The notes under the pieces were generated by a model. It worked only from the letters and a program-made list of their open reading frames with translations. It made no database searches and was not told the origin of the DNA. A program made the translations under genes and the position numbers. From Terriglobia bacterium (GTDB lineage: Bacteria > Acidobacteriota > Terriglobia > Bryobacterales > Bryobacteraceae), in contig JANYDS010000027.1 in NCBI GenBank assembly GCA_025363475.1, positions 62,001 through 126,000 on the forward strand: a stretch of 64,000 nt of DNA, read 5' to 3'. This document shows positions 34,098-42,584 of the stretch, one piece after another; the stretch's first letter is position 1, and each line of letters starts with the position of its first letter.

Positions 34098-35941
34098 GAT
34101 ACCCTCAGCGTCAGCGTAAACACTGATCCTATACCCGGTTCCGATTCCACTTCAATCGAGCCGCCATGCCGCGTCACAATCTGTTCCACAATTGACAATC
34201 CGATTCCCGTGCCGGTCTCGCCAGACAACTCAGCCCGTTTCGTCCTGTAAAACTTGTCAAATACCCGCGCAGCCTCTTTTTTATCCATGCCGATCCCCTG
34301 ATCCCGAATCGACAGACGCACCCGGTCGCCTTTATTATCGTCTCCGTACACAGAGATCCGTGTGCCGGAAGGCGAATACTTCACAGCATTGGTGAGCACG
34401 TTATAGACCGCGTATTCCATCAGCTCGCGGTCTCCCGTCAATTCAACTGCCGGAATTTCTCCCGTCGCAATCTCAATCTGTTTGTTTTCAGCGAGGACAC
34501 CCGCCCGCGCCACACAACTTTCCACCAGGCCATGTAGACTAAAGCGCTCCTGCTTCAACTCCATGTCACCGTCTGAAAGCCGCTCCACGCTCAGGAAAGT
34601 TGAGATCATGCGCGCCAGCCGTTTCGATTCAGCGTTAATCATCTCCGCCATCTGTTTGCGCTTTGCCTCAGGCATGGAACCATACCGGCTGATCAGTTCG
34701 CTCGACCCCTGAATCGCCGTCAGCGGGGTCCGCATTTCATGTGTCACGAACTGCATCACGGATTGGTAGCGCGTCTTCTCATGTTCCGCATTCACCAGGT
34801 CCCGGCGCACCAGCAAATGCCGCCACGCCGCTGCGGATGCGGTGGCAAACAGCACTGCCAGTGTTCCTGGAAACCAGGGCCACACCACTGAGCGTGAAAA
34901 CGTGAAGGCGGGCAGCAACTGGGACGTGGCCAGGATGGCCAGGGTCAGCATATTGGCCACCCAGCCAGCCGCCAGCGCGTAGGCCAGGCCCGCGCTGAGT
35001 GCCAGCAGAAAACAGCCCGCCACCACGCTTACCAGCGAGGCATCCGAAATGAACAACTGTTGCGCCAGCGTCTCATAGGCGTTGGCATTCATCTCGATAC
35101 CGGGCATAATCACGCCATTTGAATAGGGCGTCATCCAGCGGTCACGTACTGCGGTTTGCGCGGTCACCCCTACGAACACAACCTTGCCGGTGAATCGGGT
35201 GGCCAGCGCCGGATTCCGGTCCAGTTCGGCGATGGAAACCACCGGGATGAGACCTTGCGGCGCGTAGCGGATACGCATCAACCGGCCATCGGCAATCCGC
35301 GACGGGATGCGCGTCATGCCAACTGATAAGTCGTCCGGAGTTTCTACAATTTCGGCACCGCGCGCTACGCGGAACGCCTCCAGTGACAAAGCCCAGCGGC
35401 GTTCCCGGCCCGCAACTTTTTCCAGCGGCAAAGACCTGCTGACTGCATCGTATTTATCCAGATCAGCGTGAACTTGCCCCACCGCCTCCGCATGTTTCTT
35501 GAAACGCCCGATGGGTTCTTCCCAGCTGCTGCCATCGGGCCGCATGTCTGCGGCGAGTACCAGATGGCGGGTTGCGCCAAATGCGGCTTCCAAATGGTCA
35601 TCAGCCAGTGGGTTGCCCGGTTCCGCCAGAATCATATCGACTGCCACCGCCGCCGGACTGGCTGGAGCGATGGTTGTAAGGCCCGCAGCCATGGCAGCCC
35701 GCATGCCGATCAGGCCTCCATATTTCGAGAGCGTTTCCTCGTCAATGGCCAGCACGATGGATGATGGCTGCCAGGGTTCGGGCGGTTCCAGGCGGAACAG
35801 AAAATCGTAAGCGTACTGGTCTAATTGCCGCCCGAAGGCGGTCCAGCCGAGCCTCAGGCTGGCGAGCGCTGAACCCAGCGCCAGCACCGCCAGCAGCAGA
35901 CTGGCGCTAATTCCTCTGCGCCAGCGCACGTTCAATTTCAT
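34094..35941 (-). CDS. CHASE2-domain sensor histidine kinase
   Basis: The 615-aa protein has an N-terminal membrane helix (10-30) and a large extracytoplasmic CHASE2 domain (about 38-300). Three or so further helices follow (about 303-375), then the HisKA domain with H401 in 'FVTHEMRTPLTAIQGS' and an HATPase_c domain ('NVLTNAVKYSP' N box, 'DQGIGM' G1, 'GTGIGLSIV' G2). It senses an unknown external signal and phosphorylates the NtrC-type regulator encoded directly downstream. Its 5' end overlaps the pepP-like gene by 35 bp. Confidence 0.92.
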   Translation of the reverse strand: MKLNVRWRRGISASLLLAVLALGSALASLRLGWTAFGRQLDQYAYDFLFRLEPPEPWQPSSIVLAIDEETLSKYGGLIGMRAAMAAGLTTIAPASPAAVAVDMILAEPGNPLADDHLEAAFGATRHLVLAADMRPDGSSWEEPIGRFKKHAEAVGQVHADLDKYDAVSRSLPLEKVAGRERRWALSLEAFRVARGAEIVETPDDLSVGMTRIPSRIADGRLMRIRYAPQGLIPVVSIAELDRNPALATRFTGKVVFVGVTAQTAVRDRWMTPYSNGVIMPGIEMNANAYETLAQQLFISDASLVSVVAGCFLLALSAGLAYALAAGWVANMLTLAILATSQLLPAFTFSRSVVWPWFPGTLAVLFATASAAAWRHLLVRRDLVNAEHEKTRYQSVMQFVTHEMRTPLTAIQGSSELISRYGSMPEAKRKQMAEMINAESKRLARMISTFLSVERLSDGDMELKQERFSLHGLVESCVARAGVLAENKQIEIATGEIPAVELTGDRELMEYAVYNVLTNAVKYSPSGTRISVYGDDNKGDRVRLSIRDQGIGMDKKEAARVFDKFYRTKRAELSGETGTGIGLSIVEQIVTRHGGSIEVESEPGIGSVFTLTLRVS

Positions 35942-37181
35942 CCGGATCTGCGGGCAGCGCGCCGCTCAGAACCCTGGCCCCGTCTTCTGTTACCAGGAGC
36001 GTATCTTCAATCCGAATGCCGATATTCTCTTCGGGGATATAGAGGCCTGGCTCGATGGTAATCACCATCCCGGCCTTGAGCGGAGCATTGTCGTCGGCGG
36101 CATCATGGACGTCGAGGCCAACGTGGTGTGAGAGTCCGTGTATAAAGTATTTGCCCAGAGGCTCACCGTGCAGATCTTTCCCGTGTGTGTTGAGGTAATC
36201 GAAAGCCACTTTCCGCAGACCGGTTCGAATCAAAACTCCCAGTTTCACGGCTGCAATTGCCGCGCGCTGCGCACCCAGAACGATCTCGTAAATCTCCCGC
36301 TGCCGGGCCGTGAATTTTCCGTTTACGGGGACGGTTCGGGTGATATCGCTTGCGTAGTTGCCGCATTCCGCCGCAACATCCATAACCGCAACCTCTCCGC
36401 CATCCATCTGGCGCGAATTGCGGGAGTAATGCAGCGTGGTGGAGTTTGGGCCTGACCCGACAATGGGAGCGTAGGCGCTGCGCCTGCAGCCTTCAGCCAT
36501 ATAGCTGCCCACCATCGCCGCCGCTGCCTGATACTCAAATACACCGGGTTTCATGATGCGCCACGCGGCGCGGTGGGCGGCGATGGAGGCATCAGTCGTC
36601 CTTTGAATGGCGGCAATCTCGGCCGGGGATTTCACCATGCGCAGGGATGCTATTTCAGCTTTTGAATCCTTCACCGTTTTTGACGGCGCGATCTTGTTCA
36701 GCGGCTCATTTGTGATCGCAGCAAGGTACGGATATTCGTCGAGCAGCGCACGCAATTCCCGTTCGAACTGCTCAGCGGGGAGTACTGACTGGAAGCCAGT
36801 AAAGTTGCGCGCGTCGGGGTCGTCCGGGCCGAGTTTACGCCCTGTCCATTTCTCCTGCCCGGGGATTCGCTGCGGCAGGAAGAGGATTTCGCGGGGAAGT
36901 TTGATCCGGCGGTCATATCCAGGAGTCCCGGGTTCCGGCGCCGGGGTCACAATCAGGATGGCCCCCGGTTCTTCCCAGCCGGAAAAGTAGTAGAAATCGG
37001 TCTGCTGGAAGAAGGGGTCGTGAAGGTCCTGGCTTTCTTTGCTGCCGAAGAGAACCAACACACTGTCCGGGACCAGCTTGCCCAGTTTTGCCCGCCGTTC
37101 TGCAAACTCGGGCGAAATCGCGGCACCCAATTGAGGCAGCAGCGTGACTAGTCCCGCAAAACACCAGATCAGACGGCGCAC
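35907..37181 (-). CDS. Exported aminopeptidase P (Xaa-Pro aminopeptidase, M24B)
   Basis: The 424-aa protein starts with a signal-like segment ('RRLIWCFAGLVTLLPQLGAA') and an aminopeptidase P N-terminal domain ('EFAERRAKLGKLVPDSVLVLFG', 'YYFSGWEEPGAILI'). The pita-bread domain has the five metal ligands in order: D in VMDVAAECGNYASD (two Asp), H in 'GLSHHVGLDVHD', E in 'ITIEPGLY', E in 'IRIEDTLLV'. It removes N-terminal residues before proline. A signal peptide on this enzyme is common in Acidobacteriota. It heads an overlapping three-gene run with the kinase and regulator. Confidence 0.9.
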   Translation of the reverse strand: MRRLIWCFAGLVTLLPQLGAAISPEFAERRAKLGKLVPDSVLVLFGSKESQDLHDPFFQQTDFYYFSGWEEPGAILIVTPAPEPGTPGYDRRIKLPREILFLPQRIPGQEKWTGRKLGPDDPDARNFTGFQSVLPAEQFERELRALLDEYPYLAAITNEPLNKIAPSKTVKDSKAEIASLRMVKSPAEIAAIQRTTDASIAAHRAAWRIMKPGVFEYQAAAAMVGSYMAEGCRRSAYAPIVGSGPNSTTLHYSRNSRQMDGGEVAVMDVAAECGNYASDITRTVPVNGKFTARQREIYEIVLGAQRAAIAAVKLGVLIRTGLRKVAFDYLNTHGKDLHGEPLGKYFIHGLSHHVGLDVHDAADDNAPLKAGMVITIEPGLYIPEENIGIRIEDTLLVTEDGARVLSGALPADPDEIERALAQRN

Positions 37182-37261
37182 GCCTTGAGTATAACTGTGC
37201 GAACCGGGGAATCCATAAGAGGCGTTGCTGAATCAGATGAACGTAGAAATTAAGCTGAACC

Positions 37262-37334
37262 GTAACATTGAGGCAATTGTTACAGTCCTCATATCAGAAG
37301 CAGTTTAATAAGGCCGTTTACGTAACCTTATTAA
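37262..37334. promoter_or_regulatory. Two dyad elements upstream of the copper monooxygenase-like gene
   Basis: TTAATAAGG (37305-37313) and CCTTATTAA (37326-37334) form a perfect 9-bp inverted repeat around a 12-nt AT-rich centre that itself contains TTACGTAA. Another partial dyad, GTAACA...TGTTAC, covers 37262-37283. Both lie 90-160 bp upstream of the strong promoter at 37424, the range of activator sites. The rest of the 316-bp gap (37182-37497) shows nothing but the promoter. Confidence 0.45.
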
Positions 37335-37423
37335 TGCAGGTTGCGGCTGAAACAAAACCGTATCAACTTGTTTAAATGTTTAACGGTAACTTTGATCGTG
37401 TGACAAAGTTGTAAACGGGGCCA

Positions 37424-37452
37424 TTGACACCGGCATCCGGAGCAAGTAGACT
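37424..37452 (+). promoter_or_regulatory. Strong sigma-70-type promoter
   Basis: TTGACA (37424-37429) and TAGACT (37447-37452) are separated by exactly 17 bp. The -35 box is perfect and the -10 has 4 of 6 consensus bases. Transcription would start near 37459, giving a leader of about 40 nt that includes an AGGGAGA ribosome-binding site (about 37481-37487) before the ATG at 37498. Confidence 0.75.
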
Positions 37453-37497
37453 AACTTACGCTGACAGTGCTCTGTCAGACAGGGAGAACAGGTTTTA

Positions 37498-38829
37498 ATG
37501 ATTAACACCAAGTTCCGTTCAAGCGCGGTGGCACTGAGTGCCTTCCTGACGCTTTCGGGCGCATCGTTTGCCGCCACCACGGCTGATCAGCAGGTGACGT
37601 TCGCGAAGGACGTTGCACCGATTTTCCAGGAAAAATGCGAGACTTGTCATCGGGCTGGCCAAGGCGCCCCGATGAATCTCCAGACTTACGAAGAAGCTCG
37701 TCCGTGGGCGCGCTCGATCAAACAGCGTGTCGCCACCAAGAATATGCCCCCGTGGCATATCGATCAGACGACTGGTATTCAGCAGTTCGCGAATGACCGT
37801 TCGCTGTCTGAAAAGCAGATCGCGACGATCGTGAAGTGGGTGGATGCCGGCGCACCGCTGGGCGACAAGAAAGATCTGCCTTTGGCGAAAGTCTGGCCTG
37901 ATGAATCCGGCTGGCAGTACGCCAAGGTCATCGGACAGGAACCCGATTTTGTTGTGAAATCTGATCCCTACACGGTAAAGGCGATCGGTCAGGACGAGTG
38001 GTGGAAACCGCTCTCCGACGTTCCCGTGACCGAAGAACGCTGGGTTCGCGCTGTTGAAATGCGCCCCGGTACCGTTGCTGGCCGCAGAATCACCCATCAT
38101 GCACTCGCGCAACTGGAGCAGGTTGAACCCGCCTCTGCCGGTGACATTGGTGGCGGTGGTCCAGGCCTCCTGATGGAATGGGCTATTGGCAAGAACTACG
38201 ACTCCTACCGCGAAAACTCGGGCAAGCTCATCCTGCCTGGTTCGAAGATTCGATGGGATATCCACTATCACTCAGTCGGCGAAGCAATTCGCGACCACGT
38301 TGAACTGGCCGTCTACCTGTACCCGAAAGGTTACAAGCCGGAACATCGCACACGTCTGAATATCCTCTCGGCCTACTCGACGAATGCCAACCTTGACATC
38401 GCGCCGAACTCGATCGCACAGACACAGGCTTTCCATGTGATGCGCTCGGCTGGCCGACTCGAAAACTTCCAGCCCCACATGCACCTCCGCGGCAAGGCGA
38501 TGTCGATGGAAGCCATCCTCCCCGATGGTCAGGTCCAGATGATCAGCTACGCTGACAAGTTCAACTTTAACTGGATGAACACCTACATCTACACCGATGA
38601 ATCCGCGCCGGTTTTGCCGAAAGGCACCATCCTCCGGATCACCGCTTATTACGACAACACGACGGCCAACAAAGACAACCCGGATCCGAACCAGTGGGTT
38701 GGTTATGGTGATCGCACGATTGACGAAATGGGCCATGCCTGGGTGAACGTTACCAACATCAGCGATGCCGAATACGCCGACTGGGCAGCGAAGCACAAAA
38801 CTGCCACCAGAACGGCTCGGGGTCAGTAA
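37498..38829 (+). CDS. Cytochrome c fused to a copper type II (PHM-like) monooxygenase domain
   Basis: The 443-aa exported protein (signal peptide 1-26) has a cytochrome c domain (about 33-125) with C47-E-T-C50-H51 and a nearby 'NMPPWH' as likely Met ligand. It then has a two-part domain with ligand patterns of peptidylglycine/dopamine monooxygenases: H200-H201 and H258 ('IHYHSVG') for the first copper, and H327-M-H329 ('PHMHLRG') and M411 ('DEMGHAW') for the second. In the animal enzymes ascorbate supplies electrons; here the fused haem domain could do so. Substrate unknown. The strong promoter and terminator mark it as highly expressed and monocistronic. Confidence 0.8.
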   Translation: MINTKFRSSAVALSAFLTLSGASFAATTADQQVTFAKDVAPIFQEKCETCHRAGQGAPMNLQTYEEARPWARSIKQRVATKNMPPWHIDQTTGIQQFANDRSLSEKQIATIVKWVDAGAPLGDKKDLPLAKVWPDESGWQYAKVIGQEPDFVVKSDPYTVKAIGQDEWWKPLSDVPVTEERWVRAVEMRPGTVAGRRITHHALAQLEQVEPASAGDIGGGGPGLLMEWAIGKNYDSYRENSGKLILPGSKIRWDIHYHSVGEAIRDHVELAVYLYPKGYKPEHRTRLNILSAYSTNANLDIAPNSIAQTQAFHVMRSAGRLENFQPHMHLRGKAMSMEAILPDGQVQMISYADKFNFNWMNTYIYTDESAPVLPKGTILRITAYYDNTTANKDNPDPNQWVGYGDRTIDEMGHAWVNVTNISDAEYADWAAKHKTATRTARGQ

Positions 38830-38851
38830 TTAAGGGCCATTGAAACTGGCA

Positions 38852-38890
38852 GGGAGCAGCGGCGCGAAAGCGTCGCTGCTCCCTTTTTTT
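38852..38890 (+). terminator. Intrinsic terminator
   Basis: GGGAGCAGCGGCG (38852-38864) pairs with CGTCGCTGCTCCC (38871-38883) over a 6-nt loop with one G-T wobble, followed by seven Ts (38884-38890). It ends the copper monooxygenase-like transcript 23 nt after the stop. Confidence 0.9.
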
Positions 38891-38968
38891 GCGCCTGCTT
38901 TTTTTGAAATGCGCTGCCTTCTTTCTAGTTCCAAAACCTCATTTTTAACCTAAGGAGATTTACCCAAG

Positions 38969-40027
38969 ATGTACAAGCAAGGTTCCACAGTCGCTCGCCT
39001 GCGTACCGCGATGATTGTCGCCAGCGTGGCGATTGTGTCCGCGGCACTGCCGGCCTCAGCGCAGTATAAGCAGCTGCCCATGGAGCCTCTCCATGAATCC
39101 GGCCAGTCCGTGACGCCATCCTATGAAGGCTGGTGGCAAAGTGCCAACGGCACCTACAACCTGATGTTCGGATACTTCAACCGCAACACGAAGGAAGTGG
39201 TCAGCGTTCCGGTCGGCCCCAACAACAAGGTTGAACCCGGCCCGGTGGATCAGGGTCAGCCCACCTCGTTTGTCCCGCGGCGCCAGTGGGGGGTTTTTAC
39301 GGTTACTCTACCGAAAACCACCACGCCAGACCAGAAATTCACCTGGACTATTATTGCCAACGGAATCACCATGTCAGTTCCCGGCAGCATCAAACCGGGG
39401 TGGAACATCGATCCGATGACCGAAGCCGGAATTGGCAATACGCCTCCCACCATCGCATTCGAAGAGAAGGGTCCGTCAATCGCAGGCCCGAAGGCAATCA
39501 TCGCACAGCGGACAGCCACTGTTGGTACGCCTCTCGAACTTACGGTTTACGCCGCTGACGACGCCAAAAGCACCCGGCCCGCACCGCCGCCCGGCGCAGG
39601 ACGTGGTGGACGTGGCGGAGCTCCGGCCGCAGCCGCAGCGGCAACCCCTCCTGACGCAGGCGGCGCTGCACCCGCAGCCGCTGCACCTGATGCGGACGCC
39701 CAGTTGCTCACCGCCGCGGTCGCTGCCGGAATTGATGCCGACACAATCGCGCAATTCATGAACCGCGCAGCTATCACTCTGACATGGCAGAAATTCCGCG
39801 GCCCCGGCGACGTCAAATTCGCCAATGCTTCACCGCGCGTCACTCCAGTTCCCAACGGCGACTTCCCTGCAAAGAAGGCATTTGTCGGCAAAGCAACCAC
39901 GACGGCAACTTTCAGCGAACCTGGCGACTATATTCTGCGCCTGATCGCCAACGATTCTTCCGGCCCTGGTGGCGGCGGCTTTCTCTGCTGCTGGACCAAC
40001 GGCGAAGTTAACGTTAGCGTCAAATAG
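38969..40027 (+). CDS. Exported protein with Gly/Ala/Pro-rich insert
   Basis: The ATG at 38969 follows AAGGAGA (about 38952). The 352-aa protein has a long signal peptide (1-30, ending SAQ). Residues about 30-200 are beta-rich ('SYEGWWQSANGTYNLMFGYFNRN'), a sandwich-like domain with strong conservation in Acidobacteriota. An insert follows (about 208-248) of the type GAGRGGRGGAPAAAAAA, which is low-complexity. The C-terminal part ('AAITLTWQKFRGPGDVKF', 'TTTATFSEPGDYILRLIAND') resembles an Ig-like/PKD strand set. No catalytic motif. It lies between two exported redox genes and has its own terminator; a binding or scaffold role is an inference. Confidence 0.75.
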   Translation: MYKQGSTVARLRTAMIVASVAIVSAALPASAQYKQLPMEPLHESGQSVTPSYEGWWQSANGTYNLMFGYFNRNTKEVVSVPVGPNNKVEPGPVDQGQPTSFVPRRQWGVFTVTLPKTTTPDQKFTWTIIANGITMSVPGSIKPGWNIDPMTEAGIGNTPPTIAFEEKGPSIAGPKAIIAQRTATVGTPLELTVYAADDAKSTRPAPPPGAGRGGRGGAPAAAAAATPPDAGGAAPAAAAPDADAQLLTAAVAAGIDADTIAQFMNRAAITLTWQKFRGPGDVKFANASPRVTPVPNGDFPAKKAFVGKATTTATFSEPGDYILRLIANDSSGPGGGGFLCCWTNGEVNVSVK

Positions 40028-40074
40028 GTTGTCTCTTGTAAGGTGTTTTTGAGTAACGTTTTTAACCAAGAGGG

Positions 40075-40101
40075 GGCGGCCAGTTAGTGGCCGCCTTTCT
40101 T
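40075..40101 (+). terminator. Intrinsic terminator
   Basis: GGCGGCCA (40075-40082) and TGGCCGCC (40088-40095) form a perfect 8-bp stem with a 5-nt loop, followed by TTTCTT. It ends the transcript of the Gly/Ala-rich exported protein. Confidence 0.8.
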
Positions 40102-40138
40102 GTATCTGACTAAAAATTAGGAAAAGGGAGGAGACGTG

Positions 40139-42142
40139 ATGCGAACGCTCTCTCAATGGACCGTGCGAACGGTCCCGGCAACACTATGTGTACTGGCGGC
40201 AGCAATGCCCGCCATGGCGCAATACGGAACGAAGAACGGCGAATGGCAGAATTACGGTGGCGATCAGGGCAGCACGCGCTATGCCCCTCTCGACCAGATC
40301 AACGCCTCTAACTTCAACAAGCTTGAAGTTGCCTGGCGTTTCAAAACCGATTATCTTGGTCCCCGTCGCGAATTCCAGCTGGAAGCCACACCGCTGATGA
40401 TGAAGGGCGTTCTTTACACGACCGCCGGAACCCGCAGGGCTGCCATCGCGCTCGATGCCGCAACCGGCGAATTGATCTGGAGCCACAGCGAGAACGAGGG
40501 CCCCCGCGGTTCGGCCGCACCCCGGCAACTCTCCGGCCACGGCCTTTCCTACTGGACCGATGGCAAGGAAGAACGCATCCTCTACGTCACGCCTGGCTAC
40601 CGCCTGGTTGCACTCAACGCGAAGACCGGACAAATTATTCCCACCTTCGGCAAGAACGGCATCGTCGATCTGAAGGAACAGGACGATCAGGAAATTGACC
40701 CTGTCACCGGTGAAATCGGGCTGCATTCCACGCCGCTTGTCGCGAAGAACGTAATCATTGTCGGCGCGGCACATCTGGCTGGCGGCAACATCAAGAGCAA
40801 AACACACATCAAAGGCTACGTCCGTGGCTTTGACGTCAAAACCGGCAAGCGCCTCTGGATTTTTCACACCATTCCCCTGGCTGGCGAATTCGGTGCCGAC
40901 ACCTGGGAAAAAGACTCTGCTTCCTACACCGGCAATGCCGGTGTCTGGGCGCAGATGTCAGTGGATGAAACGCTCGGCCTGGTTTACCTGCCGGTCGAAC
41001 TTCCCACCGGCGATTACTACGGCGGCCATCGTCCTGGCAACGGCCTGTTCGGTGAGAGCCTGGTCGCGGTGGATCTGCAGACCGGCAAACGCAAATGGCA
41101 TTACCAGTTCGTCCACCACGGCGTCTGGGATATGGATATTCCCTGTGCCCCCATCCTCGCCGACATCAACGTAAATGGCAAGATCGTCAAAGCCGTAGCC
41201 CAGCCGACCAAACAGTCGTGGCTTTACGTGTTCAACCGCGAAACGGGCGAACCCATCTGGCCCATCGTCGAAAAGCCGGTTCCGCAAGGTAACGTTCCCG
41301 GAGAATGGTATTCACCCACCCAGCCGTTCCCCACCAAACCCCCGGCCTATGACCGCCAGGGCACGCTTGAAGAAAATCTCATCGACTTCACACCGGCCCT
41401 GCATCAGGAAGCCCTGAAGCTGATCGAAAAATACGTTCACGGCCCGGTCTTTACGCCGCCTTCTGTCAGTAACGCGACTGGCACCATCGGGACTCTGGTC
41501 TCGCCTGGGCCGCTCGGTGGCTCCAACTGGCCCGGCGGTTCGTATGACCCCGAAACCCATAACGTGTATGTCTTTTCACAGAGCATCATTTCTTCTTTCG
41601 GCCTTGTGCCGCCGCGCCCAGGACAGTCTGATATGAACTTCGTCCAGGGCAATGCTCAGGCTGCCGCTGGTGGGGGACGCGGCGGTGGTGGTGAAGGTGG
41701 TACCGCGCTCAGTGTTCAGGGCTTGCCCATCGTGAAGCCGCCCTATGGCCGCATCAGCGCCATCAATCTGGACAAGGGTGACATTGTGTGGCAGGTCGCT
41801 CATGGTGACACGCCGGACAATATCAAGAACAGCCCGGCGCTCAAAGGGCTTACCATCCCCCGCACCGGTCGGTCCGGCATCATCGGCGTTCTTGCTACGA
41901 AATCGCTCGTCATTGCTGGCGAAGCAGGCTACGCGACCAGCGAAAGCGGTATTCGGGGCGCCAAGCTTCGCGCTTATGACAAGCTGACGGGCAAAGATGC
42001 TGGCGAGGTCTATATTCCTGCTCCGCAGAGCGGTTCGCCGATGACCTATATGGTTGGCGGCAAACAGTACATCGTTCTGGCTATCAGCGGTGCCAACTAT
42101 GGCGGCGAATTTGTAGCCTTCAGACTGCCCGACAACAACTAA
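40139..42142 (+). CDS. PQQ-dependent dehydrogenase (quinoprotein glucose dehydrogenase-like)
   Basis: The ATG at 40139 has GGGAGGAG 6 bp upstream (the in-frame GTG at 40136 is closer). The 667-aa protein has a signal peptide ('TLCVLAAAMPAMAQYG'). It has the propeller and active-site strings of membrane-type or soluble glucose/quinate dehydrogenases: 'GDQGSTRYAPLDQI', 'IGLHSTPLVAKNVIIVGA', 'FHTIPLAGEFGADTW', 'HHGVWDMDIPCAPIL', 'GGSNWPGGSYDPE'. It oxidises sugars or polyols in the periplasm with PQQ. A loop at about residues 505-520 (GGGRGGGGEGG) is low-complexity. It has no N-terminal membrane helices, so it is soluble or cytochrome-coupled. Confidence 0.87.
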   Translation: MRTLSQWTVRTVPATLCVLAAAMPAMAQYGTKNGEWQNYGGDQGSTRYAPLDQINASNFNKLEVAWRFKTDYLGPRREFQLEATPLMMKGVLYTTAGTRRAAIALDAATGELIWSHSENEGPRGSAAPRQLSGHGLSYWTDGKEERILYVTPGYRLVALNAKTGQIIPTFGKNGIVDLKEQDDQEIDPVTGEIGLHSTPLVAKNVIIVGAAHLAGGNIKSKTHIKGYVRGFDVKTGKRLWIFHTIPLAGEFGADTWEKDSASYTGNAGVWAQMSVDETLGLVYLPVELPTGDYYGGHRPGNGLFGESLVAVDLQTGKRKWHYQFVHHGVWDMDIPCAPILADINVNGKIVKAVAQPTKQSWLYVFNRETGEPIWPIVEKPVPQGNVPGEWYSPTQPFPTKPPAYDRQGTLEENLIDFTPALHQEALKLIEKYVHGPVFTPPSVSNATGTIGTLVSPGPLGGSNWPGGSYDPETHNVYVFSQSIISSFGLVPPRPGQSDMNFVQGNAQAAAGGGRGGGGEGGTALSVQGLPIVKPPYGRISAINLDKGDIVWQVAHGDTPDNIKNSPALKGLTIPRTGRSGIIGVLATKSLVIAGEAGYATSESGIRGAKLRAYDKLTGKDAGEVYIPAPQSGSPMTYMVGGKQYIVLAISGANYGGEFVAFRLPDNN

Positions 42143-42163
42143 ACTAAACCCACATGCAACAAG

Positions 42164-42198
42164 CGGCCTGCCCGGAATCTCTCATTTAGGGCAGGCCG
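42164..42198 (+). terminator. Long hairpin after the quinoprotein gene
   Basis: CGGCCTGCCC (42164-42173) and GGGCAGGCCG (42189-42198) are perfectly complementary with a 15-nt loop. No T-run follows (TTGCAAT), so it may be a Rho-independent terminator of weak type, or an mRNA 3' stabiliser. Confidence 0.6.
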
Positions 42199-42252
42199 TT
42201 GCAATATCCCCCACAGTGGCCCTTGCCGTGCTTATGCACCGGCAGGATACCC

Positions 42253-42513
42253 ATGAAACTTTTCTCCCCCATCACATTCACAGCTCTGGTACTCGCCGTT
42301 GCAGGGGTTGCCCTGGCGCAGACGAGTGCCAAACAAGATATTAAAGACGCAGGCCACGAAACCAAAGAAGCGGCGAAAGACACCGGTCACGCCGTAGTAA
42401 AAGGGACCAAACAGACAGGGCATGCCATCAAACGCGGCAGCAAGAAGGTTGTAAACAAGACGGCTTCAGGCACCGAAAAGGGCGCAGAAAAAATCAAAGA
42501 AAAGACGCAATAG
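42253..42513 (+). CDS. Small exported Lys/Gly/Thr-rich helical protein
   Basis: From the ATG at 42253 the product is 86 aa with a signal peptide ending ALA-QTS (about 22). The mature 64 residues have 11-residue-like repeats (DIKDAGHETKEAAKDTGH, KGTKQTGHAIKRGSKK), charged and free of aromatic residues after the signal. This resembles LEA-like or YtxH-type amphipathic coils and not an enzyme. It could protect membranes or proteins during drying (inference). No convincing Shine-Dalgarno is visible, only GGCAGGATACCC before the ATG. Confidence 0.65.
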   Translation: MKLFSPITFTALVLAVAGVALAQTSAKQDIKDAGHETKEAAKDTGHAVVKGTKQTGHAIKRGSKKVVNKTASGTEKGAEKIKEKTQ

Positions 42514-42584
42514 CGGGGCGGGTAATTGTCTTGGGAGCGCTGCGGATGAGGAATCCACAGCGCCCCGAGAAGCGTTACTCAGAT

